Source of the DNA: Gemmataceae bacterium
GTDB taxonomy: Bacteria; Planctomycetota; Planctomycetia; Gemmatales; Gemmataceae
Reading direction: 5' to 3'
NCBI GenBank assembly: GCA_020847555.1
Contig: JADLBT010000184.1
Span: forward strand, 1 to 26,795
Length of the DNA: 26,795 nucleotides
This document shows, in pieces, positions 7,806 to 15,353 of this stretch; the first letter of the stretch is position 1; every line of letters starts with the position of its first letter. The translations under genes were made by a program, and so were the position numbers. The notes below the pieces were generated by a model. The model had not been told where the DNA came from. It did not search any database and saw only the letters and a program-made list of their open reading frames with translations.

Positions 7806-8600
7806 TCAGTCGAGTACCTTTACCCGGATGTTCCTGTAGCGCACCTGCAACTTCGTCAGATCGCCCGGCCCGCCGTAAGTGCCGCCGTGGACCTGCAAGG
7901 CGATACCGCCCCGGTCGTGCCTGGGTCGCATCGCGGTGTCGGTCCACTCCATGAACTTGACGCCCTTGATCCACGTCGTAATCTTCGCCGGGTTGCCCTC
8001 GATCCGCGCCTTTAGCTCGTTCCACTCCCCGTGTTTCCAGAACTTCGCCCACGCCGCCGGCGTCATCGGCAGCTTGAACGGAGACTCGTTCTCCTTGATC
8101 TTCCCGGGATCCTTCGGGTCGGTGAACGTGAAGTTGCGCGTTCCGAACCCGCCGAGGCCCTCGCCGTAGACGCCCATGAGGTTGCCCCCCGAGTGGTAGT
8201 CGATCATCGCCTGGAACGCCTGGCCCTGGTCGTTGCTGCGCAGGAACAGCCCGCTGTCGGGGCCGAAGTCGTTCCTCATCTCCAGGACGATCTCGAAGTT
8301 GCGATAGTCCTGCTTGTCGGTAATGACGATGCCGCCGTTGCCGGGGATATCCTGGCTGCCGATGATGGCCCCACCCTCGACCTTCCAGTTGCCGCCGGAC
8401 TGGTTCTTGCTTGCGCGACTGTGGCCCGTCTTCGCGCTGACGCGCCACCCCTTCAGCGTCTTGCCGTCGAAGATCGACACGTACCCCCTGTCGTCCGCCT
8501 TGCCCTTCGCCGTCCTGTCCTGGCTCGCGCTCGAGACGGTGCCGAGCAGCAGCGCCGCCAGCACCGCCGCGCCTGCCGTTACCACAAGATACCGAAGCAT
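7806..8600 (-). CDS. DUF1080 (3-keto-disaccharide hydrolase-like) secreted protein
   Basis: 264 residues. Signal peptide at about 1-24 (LRYLVVTAGAAVLAALLLG), then one DUF1080 domain (PF06439), a concanavalin-like jelly roll: opening strand YVSIFDGKTLKGWRV, then NWKVEGGAIIGSQ, YRNFEIVLEMRNDFGPDSG with LFLRS, EWNELKARIEGNPAKITTWI, and the closing RYRNIRVKVLD. Start at 8600 (MLRYL) has AAGGGGG upstream; an in-frame ATG nine codons earlier adds only polar residues. Some family members hydrolyse 3-keto-glycosides; many are uncharacterised. It faces the end of the PSCyt2 operon across palindrome B2. It is one of three DUF1080 genes in the window; all share the fold but not close sequence. Confidence 0.87.
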   Translation of the reverse strand: MLRYLVVTAGAAVLAALLLGTVSSASQDRTAKGKADDRGYVSIFDGKTLKGWRVSAKTGHSRASKNQSGGNWKVEGGAIIGSQDIPGNGGIVITDKQDYRNFEIVLEMRNDFGPDSGLFLRSNDQGQAFQAMIDYHSGGNLMGVYGEGLGGFGTRNFTFTDPKDPGKIKENESPFKLPMTPAAWAKFWKHGEWNELKARIEGNPAKITTWIKGVKFMEWTDTAMRPRHDRGGIALQVHGGTYGGPGDLTKLQVRYRNIRVKVLD

Positions 8601-8808
8601 GGGAGACCCCCTTGACTGTTGATACACCCCTTCAACACTGCTGTGAGTATCGGCCGGCCCCCAGCGTCCGTCCAGGGGCCGGGGTGGGACTGGCGTGGCC
8701 GGTTTTTTTCTGCCGTCCGTGTCGGCGGGCGAGGGCGTTTCCTAATCTACTTTCGGAGGGACAGGGTTTGCCGACTGAACCGACCACCCCAACACCACGG
8801 AGCCAACC

Positions 8809-9942
8809 ATGCCGGCCCTGTTGCGTACCCCGTGCCCGCGCCACCCGCAGAAGACTTGCAGGCTCCAGACTCACAAGCCGCAAGTCGAGGCACTGGAGGA
8901 CCGTTTGGTCCCGGACGCGACGTTCGTCAACGCCCTGTTCCACCAGTACCTCGGGCGCGACCCCGGGGGCGACGGCCGCGCCTACTGGGACGGGCAGATG
9001 GAGGCCGGCGCGTCCCGCGCGGACGTGGCTCGGGGGATCCTCCGGAGCCCAGAGGGCAACGGCGTGGAGGTGCAGCGGTTGTACCAGCGGATGCTCGGGC
9101 GGCCGGCGGACGAGGGCGCGGGCTGGTTCTGGAACGTCCTGCAGTCGGGGGGCAGCACCAAGGACGCCCAGGTGCTCCTCTCCTCTTCCGACGAGTTCCT
9201 CCAGCGGGCCGGCGGCACCAACGAGAAATGGCTGGACGCCATGTACGCGAACCTGCTCGGCAGGGCTCCGGACGCGGCGGACCGAGATTACTGGCTGGGC
9301 ACGATGGCCAACGGGGCCTCGCGCTTCGACGTCGCCCAGGCGATCCGGCGCTCCCCGGAGGCGGCCACCGCCTCGGCCGTCGGCGCGTACACCCGCATCC
9401 TCGGATACGCCCCGGACCAGGGCGGGAAGGAGTGGTGGACGCTCCCGCAGCTGCAGGGGATGAGCGTCGAGGAGATGGAGGCCCAGATCGCTGGTTCGGC
9501 GGCCGCGGCGGCGCAACTCGCCCAGACCGGCGAGTTCGCCGGAACCAACCCCGACCTTTTTGAGGGGGTGCCGTTCAGCCCGGACGACTCCCAGGTCACC
9601 CCGGGGTTTGATGTCCTCGGCGGGATCCCGGTTGACCCGGGCTTCAGCGACGTTCCGTTCGGGTTTGACGTCCTCGGCGGGATCCCGGTTGATCCAGCCG
9701 ACAACACGCTCCCGTTCGGGTTCGACATCCTCGGCGGCGAGGCGTTCGACCCCGACGTGTTCGAGCTGTTGCCCGGGTTCGACAGCATCGGCAGCCAGGC
9801 GGTCGAGTCGAACCTGTTCAACTTCACCCCCATCCCGAGCCGGGTTCGCACCACGACCCAGACGACCACGTCGGACTCGAGTTCTTCCAACATCCGGACG
9901 GCCCAGTTCCGCCCGTTGACCGGGACGTGGTACTACATCTAA
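8809..9942 (+). CDS. DUF4214 surface protein with 19-residue C-terminal repeats
   Basis: 377 residues. The N-terminus is basic and lacks an ordinary hydrophobic signal, but has VEALEDRLVPDATF at 26-39, the LExR/LEDRxVP-type motif common at the N-terminus of planctomycete exported or surface proteins. Four DUF4214-like helical repeats follow, each built on LYxxxLGRxPD...YW...L..G: near 40-82, 87-131, 142-184 and 191-232. Residues 266-341 are four tandem copies of a 19-residue unit starting GFD (copies 1 and 2 share GFDVLGGIPVDP; copies 3 and 4 diverge). A Thr/Ser-rich tail ends LTGTWYYI. A GGAG lies 8 bases before the start. DUF4214 is found in S-layer-associated and allergen-like surface proteins; an extracellular or cell-envelope role is inferred. 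No enzymatic motif is seen. Confidence 0.78.
   Translation: MPALLRTPCPRHPQKTCRLQTHKPQVEALEDRLVPDATFVNALFHQYLGRDPGGDGRAYWDGQMEAGASRADVARGILRSPEGNGVEVQRLYQRMLGRPADEGAGWFWNVLQSGGSTKDAQVLLSSSDEFLQRAGGTNEKWLDAMYANLLGRAPDAADRDYWLGTMANGASRFDVAQAIRRSPEAATASAVGAYTRILGYAPDQGGKEWWTLPQLQGMSVEEMEAQIAGSAAAAAQLAQTGEFAGTNPDLFEGVPFSPDDSQVTPGFDVLGGIPVDPGFSDVPFGFDVLGGIPVDPADNTLPFGFDILGGEAFDPDVFELLPGFDSIGSQAVESNLFNFTPIPSRVRTTTQTTTSDSSSSNIRTAQFRPLTGTWYYI
9604..9831 (+). repeat. In-frame tandem repeat, 57-base period, four copies
   Basis: Four successive 57-base units inside the DUF4214 gene encode a 19-residue repeat. Units 1 and 2 are close in DNA (both encode GFDVLGGIPVDP); units 3 and 4 retain GFD but have drifted, which suggests recent duplication of the first pair. 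Confidence 0.85.
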
Positions 9943-9947
9943 ATACC

Positions 9948-9970
9948 GAATCGCCTTGTTGATTCTTTTT
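9948..9970 (+). terminator. Possible weak intrinsic terminator after the DUF4214 gene
   Basis: GAATC, 8-base loop, GATTC, then five T, starting 5 bases after the stop codon. The stem is only 5 bp and AT-rich, so strength is doubtful, but position and T-tract are right. Confidence 0.4.
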
Positions 9971-10035
9971 GCCGCTTGCGGCGTCAGATGGGCGACGGCG
10001 GGGTTGATCCCCGCCGCTCGTTGAAGGGACGGCGA

Positions 10036-10058
10036 GCCGCCGGGGTAAACCCGGCGGC
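10036..10058. repeat. Hairpin GCCGCCGGG / GTAAA loop
   Basis: Perfect 9-bp stem with a 5-base loop, 20 bases after another perfect 8-bp hairpin (9996-10016). Both are built on C/G-rich arms and may be remnants of dispersed palindromic repeats. Confidence 0.6.
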
Positions 10059-10115
10059 CTGGCCCGCTCGCTTCGAGTGAGGCAAGCAACAACACAAACC
10101 GGGGCAGGACTGCCG

Positions 10116-10144
10116 AGCCCACGGGTCGCCGCCCGTGGGCTTTA
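10116..10144. repeat. Family A palindrome, copy 1
   Basis: GCCCACGGG, loop TCGCCG, CCCGTGGGC, followed by TTTA. Same core as the copies at 11247, 12242, 19339, 20045 and 26528. It lies just upstream of the rpsB promoter. Confidence 0.8.
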
Positions 10145-10177
10145 CAGATCCCATGCCGGTCGGGCGCAGAAACCCAT

Positions 10178-10206
10178 TTGACCGCCCTTGACGAGGGTGG
10201 TACGAT
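10178..10206 (+). promoter_or_regulatory. sigma70-type promoter of rpsB-tsf
   Basis: TTGACC, exactly 17 bases, TACGAT. This is a near-consensus housekeeping promoter about 110 bases ahead of the rpsB start. The leader in between contains a small hairpin (CCCC/GGGG around 10217-10230); in other bacteria S2 represses its own leader, but no specific S2-binding structure could be established here. Confidence 0.65.
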
Positions 10207-10317
10207 TCACCTCTTCCCCTCATTCGGGGAAAACCTACAATGGCAGGGAATCGGCAAGGTGTAGACCCGTTCCATAAATGACCCCTGTGGACCGCCTTCG
10301 GGGCAGGAGGGCAGTGC

Positions 10318-11211
10318 GTGGCGATTGTCCAGGTGAAGGATTTGATCGAGGCCGGTGTCCACTTCGGGCACAGGGCCAGTCGCTGGAACCCCAAGATGCG
10401 GCCGTTCATCTACGGCAAGCGCAATCTTATCCACATCATCGACCTGCGGGAAACCGTTCGCGGCCTCCTGCGGGCCCACCGCTACCTGGTGCAGCTCGCC
10501 GCCAAGGGTAGCCTGATTCTCTTCGTCGGCACCACGCGCCAGGCCAAGGAAGCGATCGAGCGCGAGGCGGGCCGGGGCGGCATGCCATACGTTAGCGAGC
10601 GCTGGCTCGGCGGCACCCTGACGAACTACCGGACGATCCGCGACCGCCTCAAGCGGCTCCAGGAACTCGAGGCGATGTGGCTGCCCGGCGGCGAGCGGGC
10701 CGACAAGATGGACATGGTCGCTTACATGAAGACCATGCTCAACGAATCCGGCAAGTACGACCTGACCAGGGCTCCCGAGACGGCCACCATCCGCGGCTAC
10801 AGCAAGAAGATGGTCGCCGCCCTCAGCCGTGAGCTGACGAAGATCACCCGCAACCTGCAGGGCATCCGTGACATGAACCGGCTGCCCGACGCGATGATCG
10901 TGGTCGATCCCAAGCGCGAGGAGATCGCCGTCAAGGAGGCGCAGCGCATGGGCGTCACCACGCTGGCGCTGATCGACACCGACAGCGACCCCGACATGGT
11001 GGACCTGCCGATTCCGGGCAACGACGATAGTATCCGGTCCATCGAGCTGATCCTGGCCCGACTGGCGGACGCCGTCCGCGAGGGCCGCGCCGCCCTGCCG
11101 CCGGACCAGCAGCAGGGTCCACCGCGCGGCCGCACCTCGGCCGGCGCCCCAAGTGGCGCCCCGGCGGGGGCCGCCGCGAACCCGAAGCCGGCCCCCGCGG
11201 TCGTTGAATAG
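10318..11211 (+). CDS. rpsB: 30S ribosomal protein S2
   Basis: 297 residues, starting with GTG and a GGAGG 7 bases upstream. Family hallmarks: [75 protein letters not shown], and [21 protein letters not shown]2 binds the 30S subunit late in assembly and is needed for S1 to join and for mRNA binding. The core ends near residue 255; the remaining 40 or so residues are a Pro/Gly/Ala/Arg-rich tail, making the protein longer than the usual 230-260. The neighbour downstream is tsf, the conserved bacterial order, although a tandem palindrome separates them here. Confidence 0.97.
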   Translation: MAIVQVKDLIEAGVHFGHRASRWNPKMRPFIYGKRNLIHIIDLRETVRGLLRAHRYLVQLAAKGSLILFVGTTRQAKEAIEREAGRGGMPYVSERWLGGTLTNYRTIRDRLKRLQELEAMWLPGGERADKMDMVAYMKTMLNESGKYDLTRAPETATIRGYSKKMVAALSRELTKITRNLQGIRDMNRLPDAMIVVDPKREEIAVKEAQRMGVTTLALIDTDSDPDMVDLPIPGNDDSIRSIELILARLADAVREGRAALPPDQQQGPPRGRTSAGAPSGAPAGAAANPKPAPAVVE

Positions 11212-11246
11212 GAGCGGTCAGCGATCAGCCGTCAGCAATCAACCTC

Positions 11247-11317
11247 AAAGCCCACGGGCGCAGCCCGTGGGCGTAGCGCCAGGGACTGGGCCCACGGGAC
11301 GCCACCCGTGGGCTTTT
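11247..11317. repeat. Family A double palindrome (composite) between rpsB and tsf
   Basis: Two hairpins in tandem: AAAGCCCACGGG with loop CGCAG and CCCGTGGGC (11247-11272), a linker GTAGCGCCAGGGACTG, then GGGCCCACGGG with loop ACGCCA and CCCGTGGGC plus TTTT (11288-11317). The reverse complement of this whole arrangement, including GGCGCTACGCCCACGGG, is found at 26528-26600. Confidence 0.85.
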
Positions 11318-11342
11318 CCTACTTCCAGGAGAAGGAACTGTC

Positions 11343-12194
11343 ATGAGCATCACCGCCGCCGAGGTCAAGGCGCTGCGCGACCGCACCGGCCTCCCCATGA
11401 TGGACTGTAAAGCCGCCCTGACGGAGGCCAACGGCGACATCGAGCAGGCCATCGAGCTGCTGCGCAAGAAGGGCAAGCAGGTCGCCGGCACCAAGTTCGC
11501 CACCCGCGAAACGGCCGAGGGCCGCATCGGCGTCTGGGTCGATCCGTCGCTGAAGCCGGGCGCCCTGGTCGAGATGCGCTGCGAGAGCCCACCGGTCATC
11601 AAGTCCGAGGCGTTCATCCAGCTGAGCAACGACGTCGCCAGGCAGATTGCCCTCAAGGGCGCCGACAGCGTCGAGGCGCTGCTCGCCCAGCCCTACGTCG
11701 ATGAGCCGGGCCGGACGGTCAACGACCGGGTCACCGACACCATCGGCCTGATCCGCGAGAACATGAAGCCGGTGCGCTTCGCCCGCTTCACCACCGGCCT
11801 GCTCGGCAGCTACGTCCACCACGACGGCAGCGTCGGCGTGCTGGTGCAGGTCGAGGGCGAGCGGGCCGACCCGCAGCTGCTGCGCGACGTGTGCATGCAC
11901 ATCGCCGCCCGCATGCCGCTGTACGCCCGGCGCGAGGACGTGCCGGCGGAGCGGATCGACAAGGAAAAGGAGATCGCCGCCGCTGCCATCCAGGCCGACC
12001 CGAAGAACAAGAACAAGCCGGCCCAGATCCTCGAAAAGATCGCCGAGGGGAAGTTGCAGACCTGGCTCGCCGAGAACATCCTCGTCGAGCAGCCGTTCGT
12101 CAAGGACGACAGCAAGACGGTCGGCCAGCTCCTCAGCGGGGCCGGCCTCAAGATGGTCACGTTCGTCCGCTACAAGGTGGGCGAAGTGGCCTAG
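11343..12194 (+). CDS. tsf: Translation elongation factor Ts
   Basis: 283 residues; AGGAGAAGGA lies about 8 bases before the ATG. EF-Ts is the guanine-nucleotide exchange factor that recycles EF-Tu-GDP in the cytoplasm. The N-terminal UBA-like domain (about 1-45: ITAAEVKALRDRTGLPMMDC, then KAALTEANGDIEQAIELLRK) and the core with the family signature around SEAFIQLSNDVARQIA and HIAARMPLYARREDVP are clear. The C-terminus ends ILVEQPFVKDDSKTVGQLL, then VTFVRYKVGE. Length is normal for bacteria. It is cotranscribed with rpsB from the promoter at 10178, apart from any effect of the intervening palindromes. Confidence 0.97.
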   Translation: MSITAAEVKALRDRTGLPMMDCKAALTEANGDIEQAIELLRKKGKQVAGTKFATRETAEGRIGVWVDPSLKPGALVEMRCESPPVIKSEAFIQLSNDVARQIALKGADSVEALLAQPYVDEPGRTVNDRVTDTIGLIRENMKPVRFARFTTGLLGSYVHHDGSVGVLVQVEGERADPQLLRDVCMHIAARMPLYARREDVPAERIDKEKEIAAAAIQADPKNKNKPAQILEKIAEGKLQTWLAENILVEQPFVKDDSKTVGQLLSGAGLKMVTFVRYKVGEVA

Positions 12195-12241
12195 ACGCCG
12201 CGCAAGCAGAAGATGACCAGTGACAGCAGTATGACACTGGT

Positions 12242-12311
12242 TGACCAGGTTGGTTCTGGGGAAAGCCCACGGGACGCCACCCGTGGGCTTTCCCCAGAAC
12301 CAACCTGGTCA
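12242..12311. repeat. Perfect 70-base palindrome with family A core
   Basis: Arms of 32 bases (12242-12273 and 12280-12311) are exact reverse complements around the 6-base loop ACGCCA. The inner 12 bp are the family A core (AAAGCCCACGGG); the outer 20 (TGACCAGGTTGGTTCTGGGG) are not seen in other copies. It lies 47 bases after the tsf stop codon and before the second DUF1080 gene. Confidence 0.92.
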
Positions 12312-12377
12312 GCGCCACCTGTCCAGGTTATTCCTGCGCGGCGTCCTGGTACACGCACATACCACCACGAGGATTGT

Positions 12378-13190
12378 ATGCGATTCCCTGTCATCTCCCT
12401 GGCACTTGTCGCCCTGACTGTCGCCGGCGCAGCCGGTCTGCCCGCAGGCGACAGGCGCGAGCCGGTCCGCCCGACGGCGGTCGGCAAACTCTTCAACGGC
12501 AAGGATCTATCGGGCCTGTACACCTGGCTGAGGAAGACGGGGCGAGAGGATCCGAAGAAGGTGTTCGCAGTCCGCGACGGCGTCATTCACGTCTCGGGCG
12601 AGGACAACGGCTACCTCGCGACGGACCGGGAGTATCGCGATTACCGCGTGTCCGTCGAGTATCGGTGGGGCAAGAAGACCTTCGGCAGCAAGTATGTCCG
12701 CAACTCCGGGCTGCTGCTTCATGCGACCGGGCCGGACGGTGGGGCGGGCGGGACGTGGATGGCGTCGATCGAGTGTCAGCTGGCCCAGGGGTGCATCGGC
12801 GACCTGATCGCGATCCGCGGCAAGGGCGCGGACGGCAAGGTCATCCCGGTCCAGTTCACCAGCGACGTCGCCATCGGCCCCGACAAGCGTCCGCGCTGGA
12901 AGGAGGGCGGCGAGAGGCGCGTCTTCACGAAGGGGCAGCTGTGGTGGAACCGGCACGAGCCGTTCTTCAAGGAGCTGATCGACACGCGCGGCAAGGACGA
13001 CGTCGAGAGCAAACTCGGCGAGTGGACGCGGGTCGAGTGTATCTGCCAGGGCAAAACGATCACGGTCCTCGTCAACGGCCACACGGTCAACAGGTGCTAC
13101 GACGTGTTCCCGGCGGCGGGAAAAATCCTGCTCCAGTCGGAAGGGTTCGAGATGGACTTCCGCAACTTCGAGCTGCGCCCGCTGCGCTGA
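12378..13190 (+). CDS. DUF1080 secreted protein, second copy
   Basis: 270 residues. The signal peptide covers about 1-22 (FPVISLALVALTVAGAAG). The DUF1080 jelly roll starts GKLFNGKDLSGLYTWLRK and continues FAVRDGVIHVSGEDNGYLAT, YRDYRVSVEYRWG, SGLLLHATGPDGG, WTRVECICQGKTITVLVNG and ends FEMDFRNFELRPLR. Start at 12378 chosen because GAGGA precedes it and the signal peptide begins there; the open frame continues upstream through the 70-base palindrome to 12213 but that part is repeat sequence. The domain carries an insertion (about residues 140-200, IAIRGKGADGKV to HEPFFKELIDTRGKDD) absent from the 205-residue copy at 18562. Probably a periplasmic carbohydrate-active or carbohydrate-binding protein. 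Confidence 0.87.
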   Translation: MRFPVISLALVALTVAGAAGLPAGDRREPVRPTAVGKLFNGKDLSGLYTWLRKTGREDPKKVFAVRDGVIHVSGEDNGYLATDREYRDYRVSVEYRWGKKTFGSKYVRNSGLLLHATGPDGGAGGTWMASIECQLAQGCIGDLIAIRGKGADGKVIPVQFTSDVAIGPDKRPRWKEGGERRVFTKGQLWWNRHEPFFKELIDTRGKDDVESKLGEWTRVECICQGKTITVLVNGHTVNRCYDVFPAAGKILLQSEGFEMDFRNFELRPLR

Positions 13191-13531
13191 GCGTCAGGGG
13201 GCGGTTTCAAGGCCCGGGGGTTGTCCACACGACCTGTGTGTCAGGAACCGGGAAGAAAAAGTGAAGGCGTGACCGGGCGCGTGCCGATAACGGGATGGCG
13301 GGCGCGTGCGGTGCGCCCCGGCGCCGGCCCCGGAATGGGCGTGGCGCACGGGACGCCGAGGACGGGGGTTCTGGGTGGTGTCCGCCACCTGGGCAAGGAG
13401 CGCAACCGAGGGCGGAAAGGGTGGGCGGTTCCCCCTTGAGCGGGGTGGCTCCCGGCCGTATACTCCGCGCCCGGTGCCAGGAGAGGCTCCCCCCGTCTCC
13501 ACGGAACGAGGCCGGAAGCGAGGCACACCCG
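13191..13531. other. Intergenic region with promoter
   Basis: No convincing gene in this 341-base gap. Open frames on both strands are Arg/Pro/Gly-rich and mutually overlapping. The only supported site is the promoter at 13436-13464. Confidence 0.5.
13436..13464 (+). promoter_or_regulatory. sigma70-type promoter of the glycosyltransferase pair
   Basis: TTGAGC, exactly 17 bases, TATACT. Both boxes are close to consensus. Transcription would start near 13471, about 60 bases before the coiled-coil gene. Confidence 0.6.
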
Positions 13532-14017
13532 ATGGCGGGCCGACACGAGGGCGGGGCAGGCGCGACCACGCCGGAGATGGGCAGTGCTGCGCCGAACGAG
13601 AACGAGTATCCGTGCGGAGGCGGGCTGATACATCACGCCCCCGTCCGCGAGGTTCAGGCGTTTCTGGACGAGCTGAACCAGGCGAGCGGTCCGGACGAAG
13701 CCCCCGCGGGCTTCAGCACGGCGGGGCCGAACCGATCTTACCTTCACTTCCTGCGCCGCAGGGTCCACGCCATGCGGGCGGACAACCTGCTTCTCCGGAC
13801 GGAGGCCGAGCGTCTGACCCACGAGAATGCCCTGCTGCGCCAGCACCTCGAAGCCCAGCGGCAGCACAGTCAGGAGACGATTGCCGAGCTGATCCGAATC
13901 AAGGACCAGCTGGAGGCGGACATCCGGCAGACCAAGCGTTCCCGGGGCTGGCGCCTGGCCCACGCGCTGCGCGGCCTCCTCGCCCCCCGCGCCCGGTCCC
14001 TGCCGTCGGGCGGCTAA
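13532..14017 (+). CDS. Coiled-coil protein upstream of a glycosyltransferase
   Basis: 161 residues. The first 60 or so are Gly/Ala-rich and polar. Residues about 75-135 are a long amphipathic helix with heptad pattern (MRADNLLLRTEAERLTHENA, then LLRQHLEAQRQ and ELIRIKDQLEADIRQTK), a likely coiled coil. It ends in SRGWRLAHALRGLL, which resembles the S-x-S-W-R-L-T-x-P-L-R tail that closes many coiled-coil segments in bacterial glycosyltransferases. Start at 13532 is the first ATG after the promoter at 13436; ATG at 13577 is an alternative. It is followed 61 bases later by a GT2 gene, so a role as oligomerisation or membrane-tethering partner in glycan assembly is inferred from context. No enzymatic motif is present. 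Confidence 0.6.
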   Translation: MAGRHEGGAGATTPEMGSAAPNENEYPCGGGLIHHAPVREVQAFLDELNQASGPDEAPAGFSTAGPNRSYLHFLRRRVHAMRADNLLLRTEAERLTHENALLRQHLEAQRQHSQETIAELIRIKDQLEADIRQTKRSRGWRLAHALRGLLAPRARSLPSGG

Positions 14018-14078
14018 GGACGTTCGTCGCGAACGCCGGTTACCCCGCCCTGCGGCAGGGACCGGGAACCAGGGCTGC

Positions 14079-15347
14079 ATGGAGGCTCCCGTGCCCGACG
14101 TCAAGCACCTGACGACCTCGCTGGCGCACCTCTCGCTGCGTGCGTTCCTCCGAACCGGGTGCGTCCTGGACTTTACCCCACCCCGCGACCTGCGGGTGAG
14201 TGTCGTGCTGTTGCTGTGCAACCGGGCGGAACTGACCCTGGCGTGCCTGCACTCGTTGCGCGCCAGTGCCGGTCAGGTTCCCCTGGAACTGGTGTTCGTC
14301 GATAACGGCAGCACCGACGAGACCGCCCTGTTGCTGAGTCGGTTGCGCGGGGTCAAGGTGATCCGCAACCCGGAGAACCGGGGCTATCCACGCGGCGTCA
14401 ACCAGGCGGCGGCGATCGCATCCGGGGAGTACCTGCTGCTTCTCAACAACGACACCCAGGTGCTCGGCCGGAGCGTCGATGCTGCCGTCGAGTTCCTCGA
14501 CGCTCACCCGGACGTCGGTGCCGTCGGCGGCCGGGTGATCCTGCTCGACGGGACGCTCCAGGAAGCCGGGTGCAGCATCCTGCGCGACGGGTGGTGCCGG
14601 CAGCAGGGCCGGGGCGAGTCGCCCGATCACGAGGCCTACGCCTTCCGGCGCGACGTCGATTACTGCTCCGGGGCGTTCCTGCTGACGCGCCGGCGGGCGT
14701 TCCGCGATCTGGGCGGGCTGGACGAGACGTTCAGCCCCGGTTACTTCGAGGACGCCGACTACGCGGTGCGCCTCTGGCAGGCGGGGTGGCGCGTCGCGTA
14801 CCTGCCGGAGGTCGTCATCCTGCATCACGAGAACGCCACCAGCTCGATGCTGTGGAACGCCAACGACCAGTGCCGGCGCAACCACGCCCGGTTCGTCGCC
14901 AAGCACGCCCGGTGGCTCCGCGCCCAGTTCCCGCAGGCCGGCTGCTCGCCCCTGCAGACCCGGTTCTCGCACGACGTTTTCTTCAAGGTATTCCTGGTGG
15001 CCGACGGGTTCGGGACGGCGGCCCGGGCCGTTGTCCCCGGGCTGATCCGGCGCTTTCAGTCGCTCGACGCCGCCGTCACCCTTTGCCAGACGCGGCGAAG
15101 CGGGCTGGGGCCGCTGGCCGGCCGGAGCGACGGCGCGGTCGAGGTGGTTACCCTGGAATCCCTCGAGCAGGTCGGCGCGTTCCTTCAGTCGCGGCCCGCG
15201 TGCCACGACCTCGTCATCCTCGGCCAGCCTCCCCTGGTCGCGCCGCTGGCCCGGCTCGCCTCATCTCTACCGGCCTGCGCCATCCAGGACGACACGGGCC
15301 GAGTGGTCCTGGTCGGCCCGCAGATGGTTGCCCGGCTAGACTGTTGA
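14079..15347 (+). CDS. GT2 family glycosyltransferase
   Basis: 422 residues. The GT-A fold is clear from about 38 to 280: VSVVLLLCNRAELTLACLHS, the nucleotide-sugar motif VFVDNGSTDE, the region NRGYPRGVNQAAAIASGEYL with LLLNNDTQVL (DxD-like NDT), the acceptor strand around AVGGRVILLDG, and FSPGYFEDADYAVRLWQAGW with the catalytic ED pair, then ILHHENATSS. GT2 enzymes transfer sugars from nucleotide donors with inversion; rhamnosyl- and similar transferases for surface polysaccharide have this form. Residues about 300-422 form a second region (FFKVFLVADGFGTAARAVVP, ..., LASSLPACAIQDDTGRVVLV) without an assigned fold. No signal peptide or membrane segment: likely cytoplasmic or peripheral. The donor and acceptor cannot be told from sequence. 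Confidence 0.87.
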   Translation: MEAPVPDVKHLTTSLAHLSLRAFLRTGCVLDFTPPRDLRVSVVLLLCNRAELTLACLHSLRASAGQVPLELVFVDNGSTDETALLLSRLRGVKVIRNPENRGYPRGVNQAAAIASGEYLLLLNNDTQVLGRSVDAAVEFLDAHPDVGAVGGRVILLDGTLQEAGCSILRDGWCRQQGRGESPDHEAYAFRRDVDYCSGAFLLTRRRAFRDLGGLDETFSPGYFEDADYAVRLWQAGWRVAYLPEVVILHHENATSSMLWNANDQCRRNHARFVAKHARWLRAQFPQAGCSPLQTRFSHDVFFKVFLVADGFGTAARAVVPGLIRRFQSLDAAVTLCQTRRSGLGPLAGRSDGAVEVVTLESLEQVGAFLQSRPACHDLVILGQPPLVAPLARLASSLPACAIQDDTGRVVLVGPQMVARLDC

Positions 15348-15353
15348 GAGGAG

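Larger units (their letters stand above)
9943..10177. other. Gene-free stretch packed with palindromes
   Basis: No credible coding frame. After the possible terminator come four hairpins in a row: GCCGCTTGCGGC (9971-9982); 8-bp arms CGGCGGGG around TTGAT (9996-10016); 9-bp arms GCCGCCGGG around GTAAA (10036-10058); and a family A hairpin at 10116-10144. The rpsB promoter follows at once. Confidence 0.65.

Noticed and set aside
5851..8448. An 865-codon open frame on the minus strand across the PSCyt2 gene and the DUF1080 gene
   Set aside because: It runs antisense to PSCyt2 and in another frame of DUF1080, with low-complexity composition and no domain.
10207..10317. Riboswitch or S2-binding leader before rpsB
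   Set aside because: Only one short CCCC/GGGG hairpin is visible; no known S2 leader fold could be matched by eye.
12213..12377. Extended N-terminus of the second DUF1080 gene
   Set aside because: This stretch reads through the 70-base palindrome; the signal peptide and ribosome binding site support the ATG at 12378.
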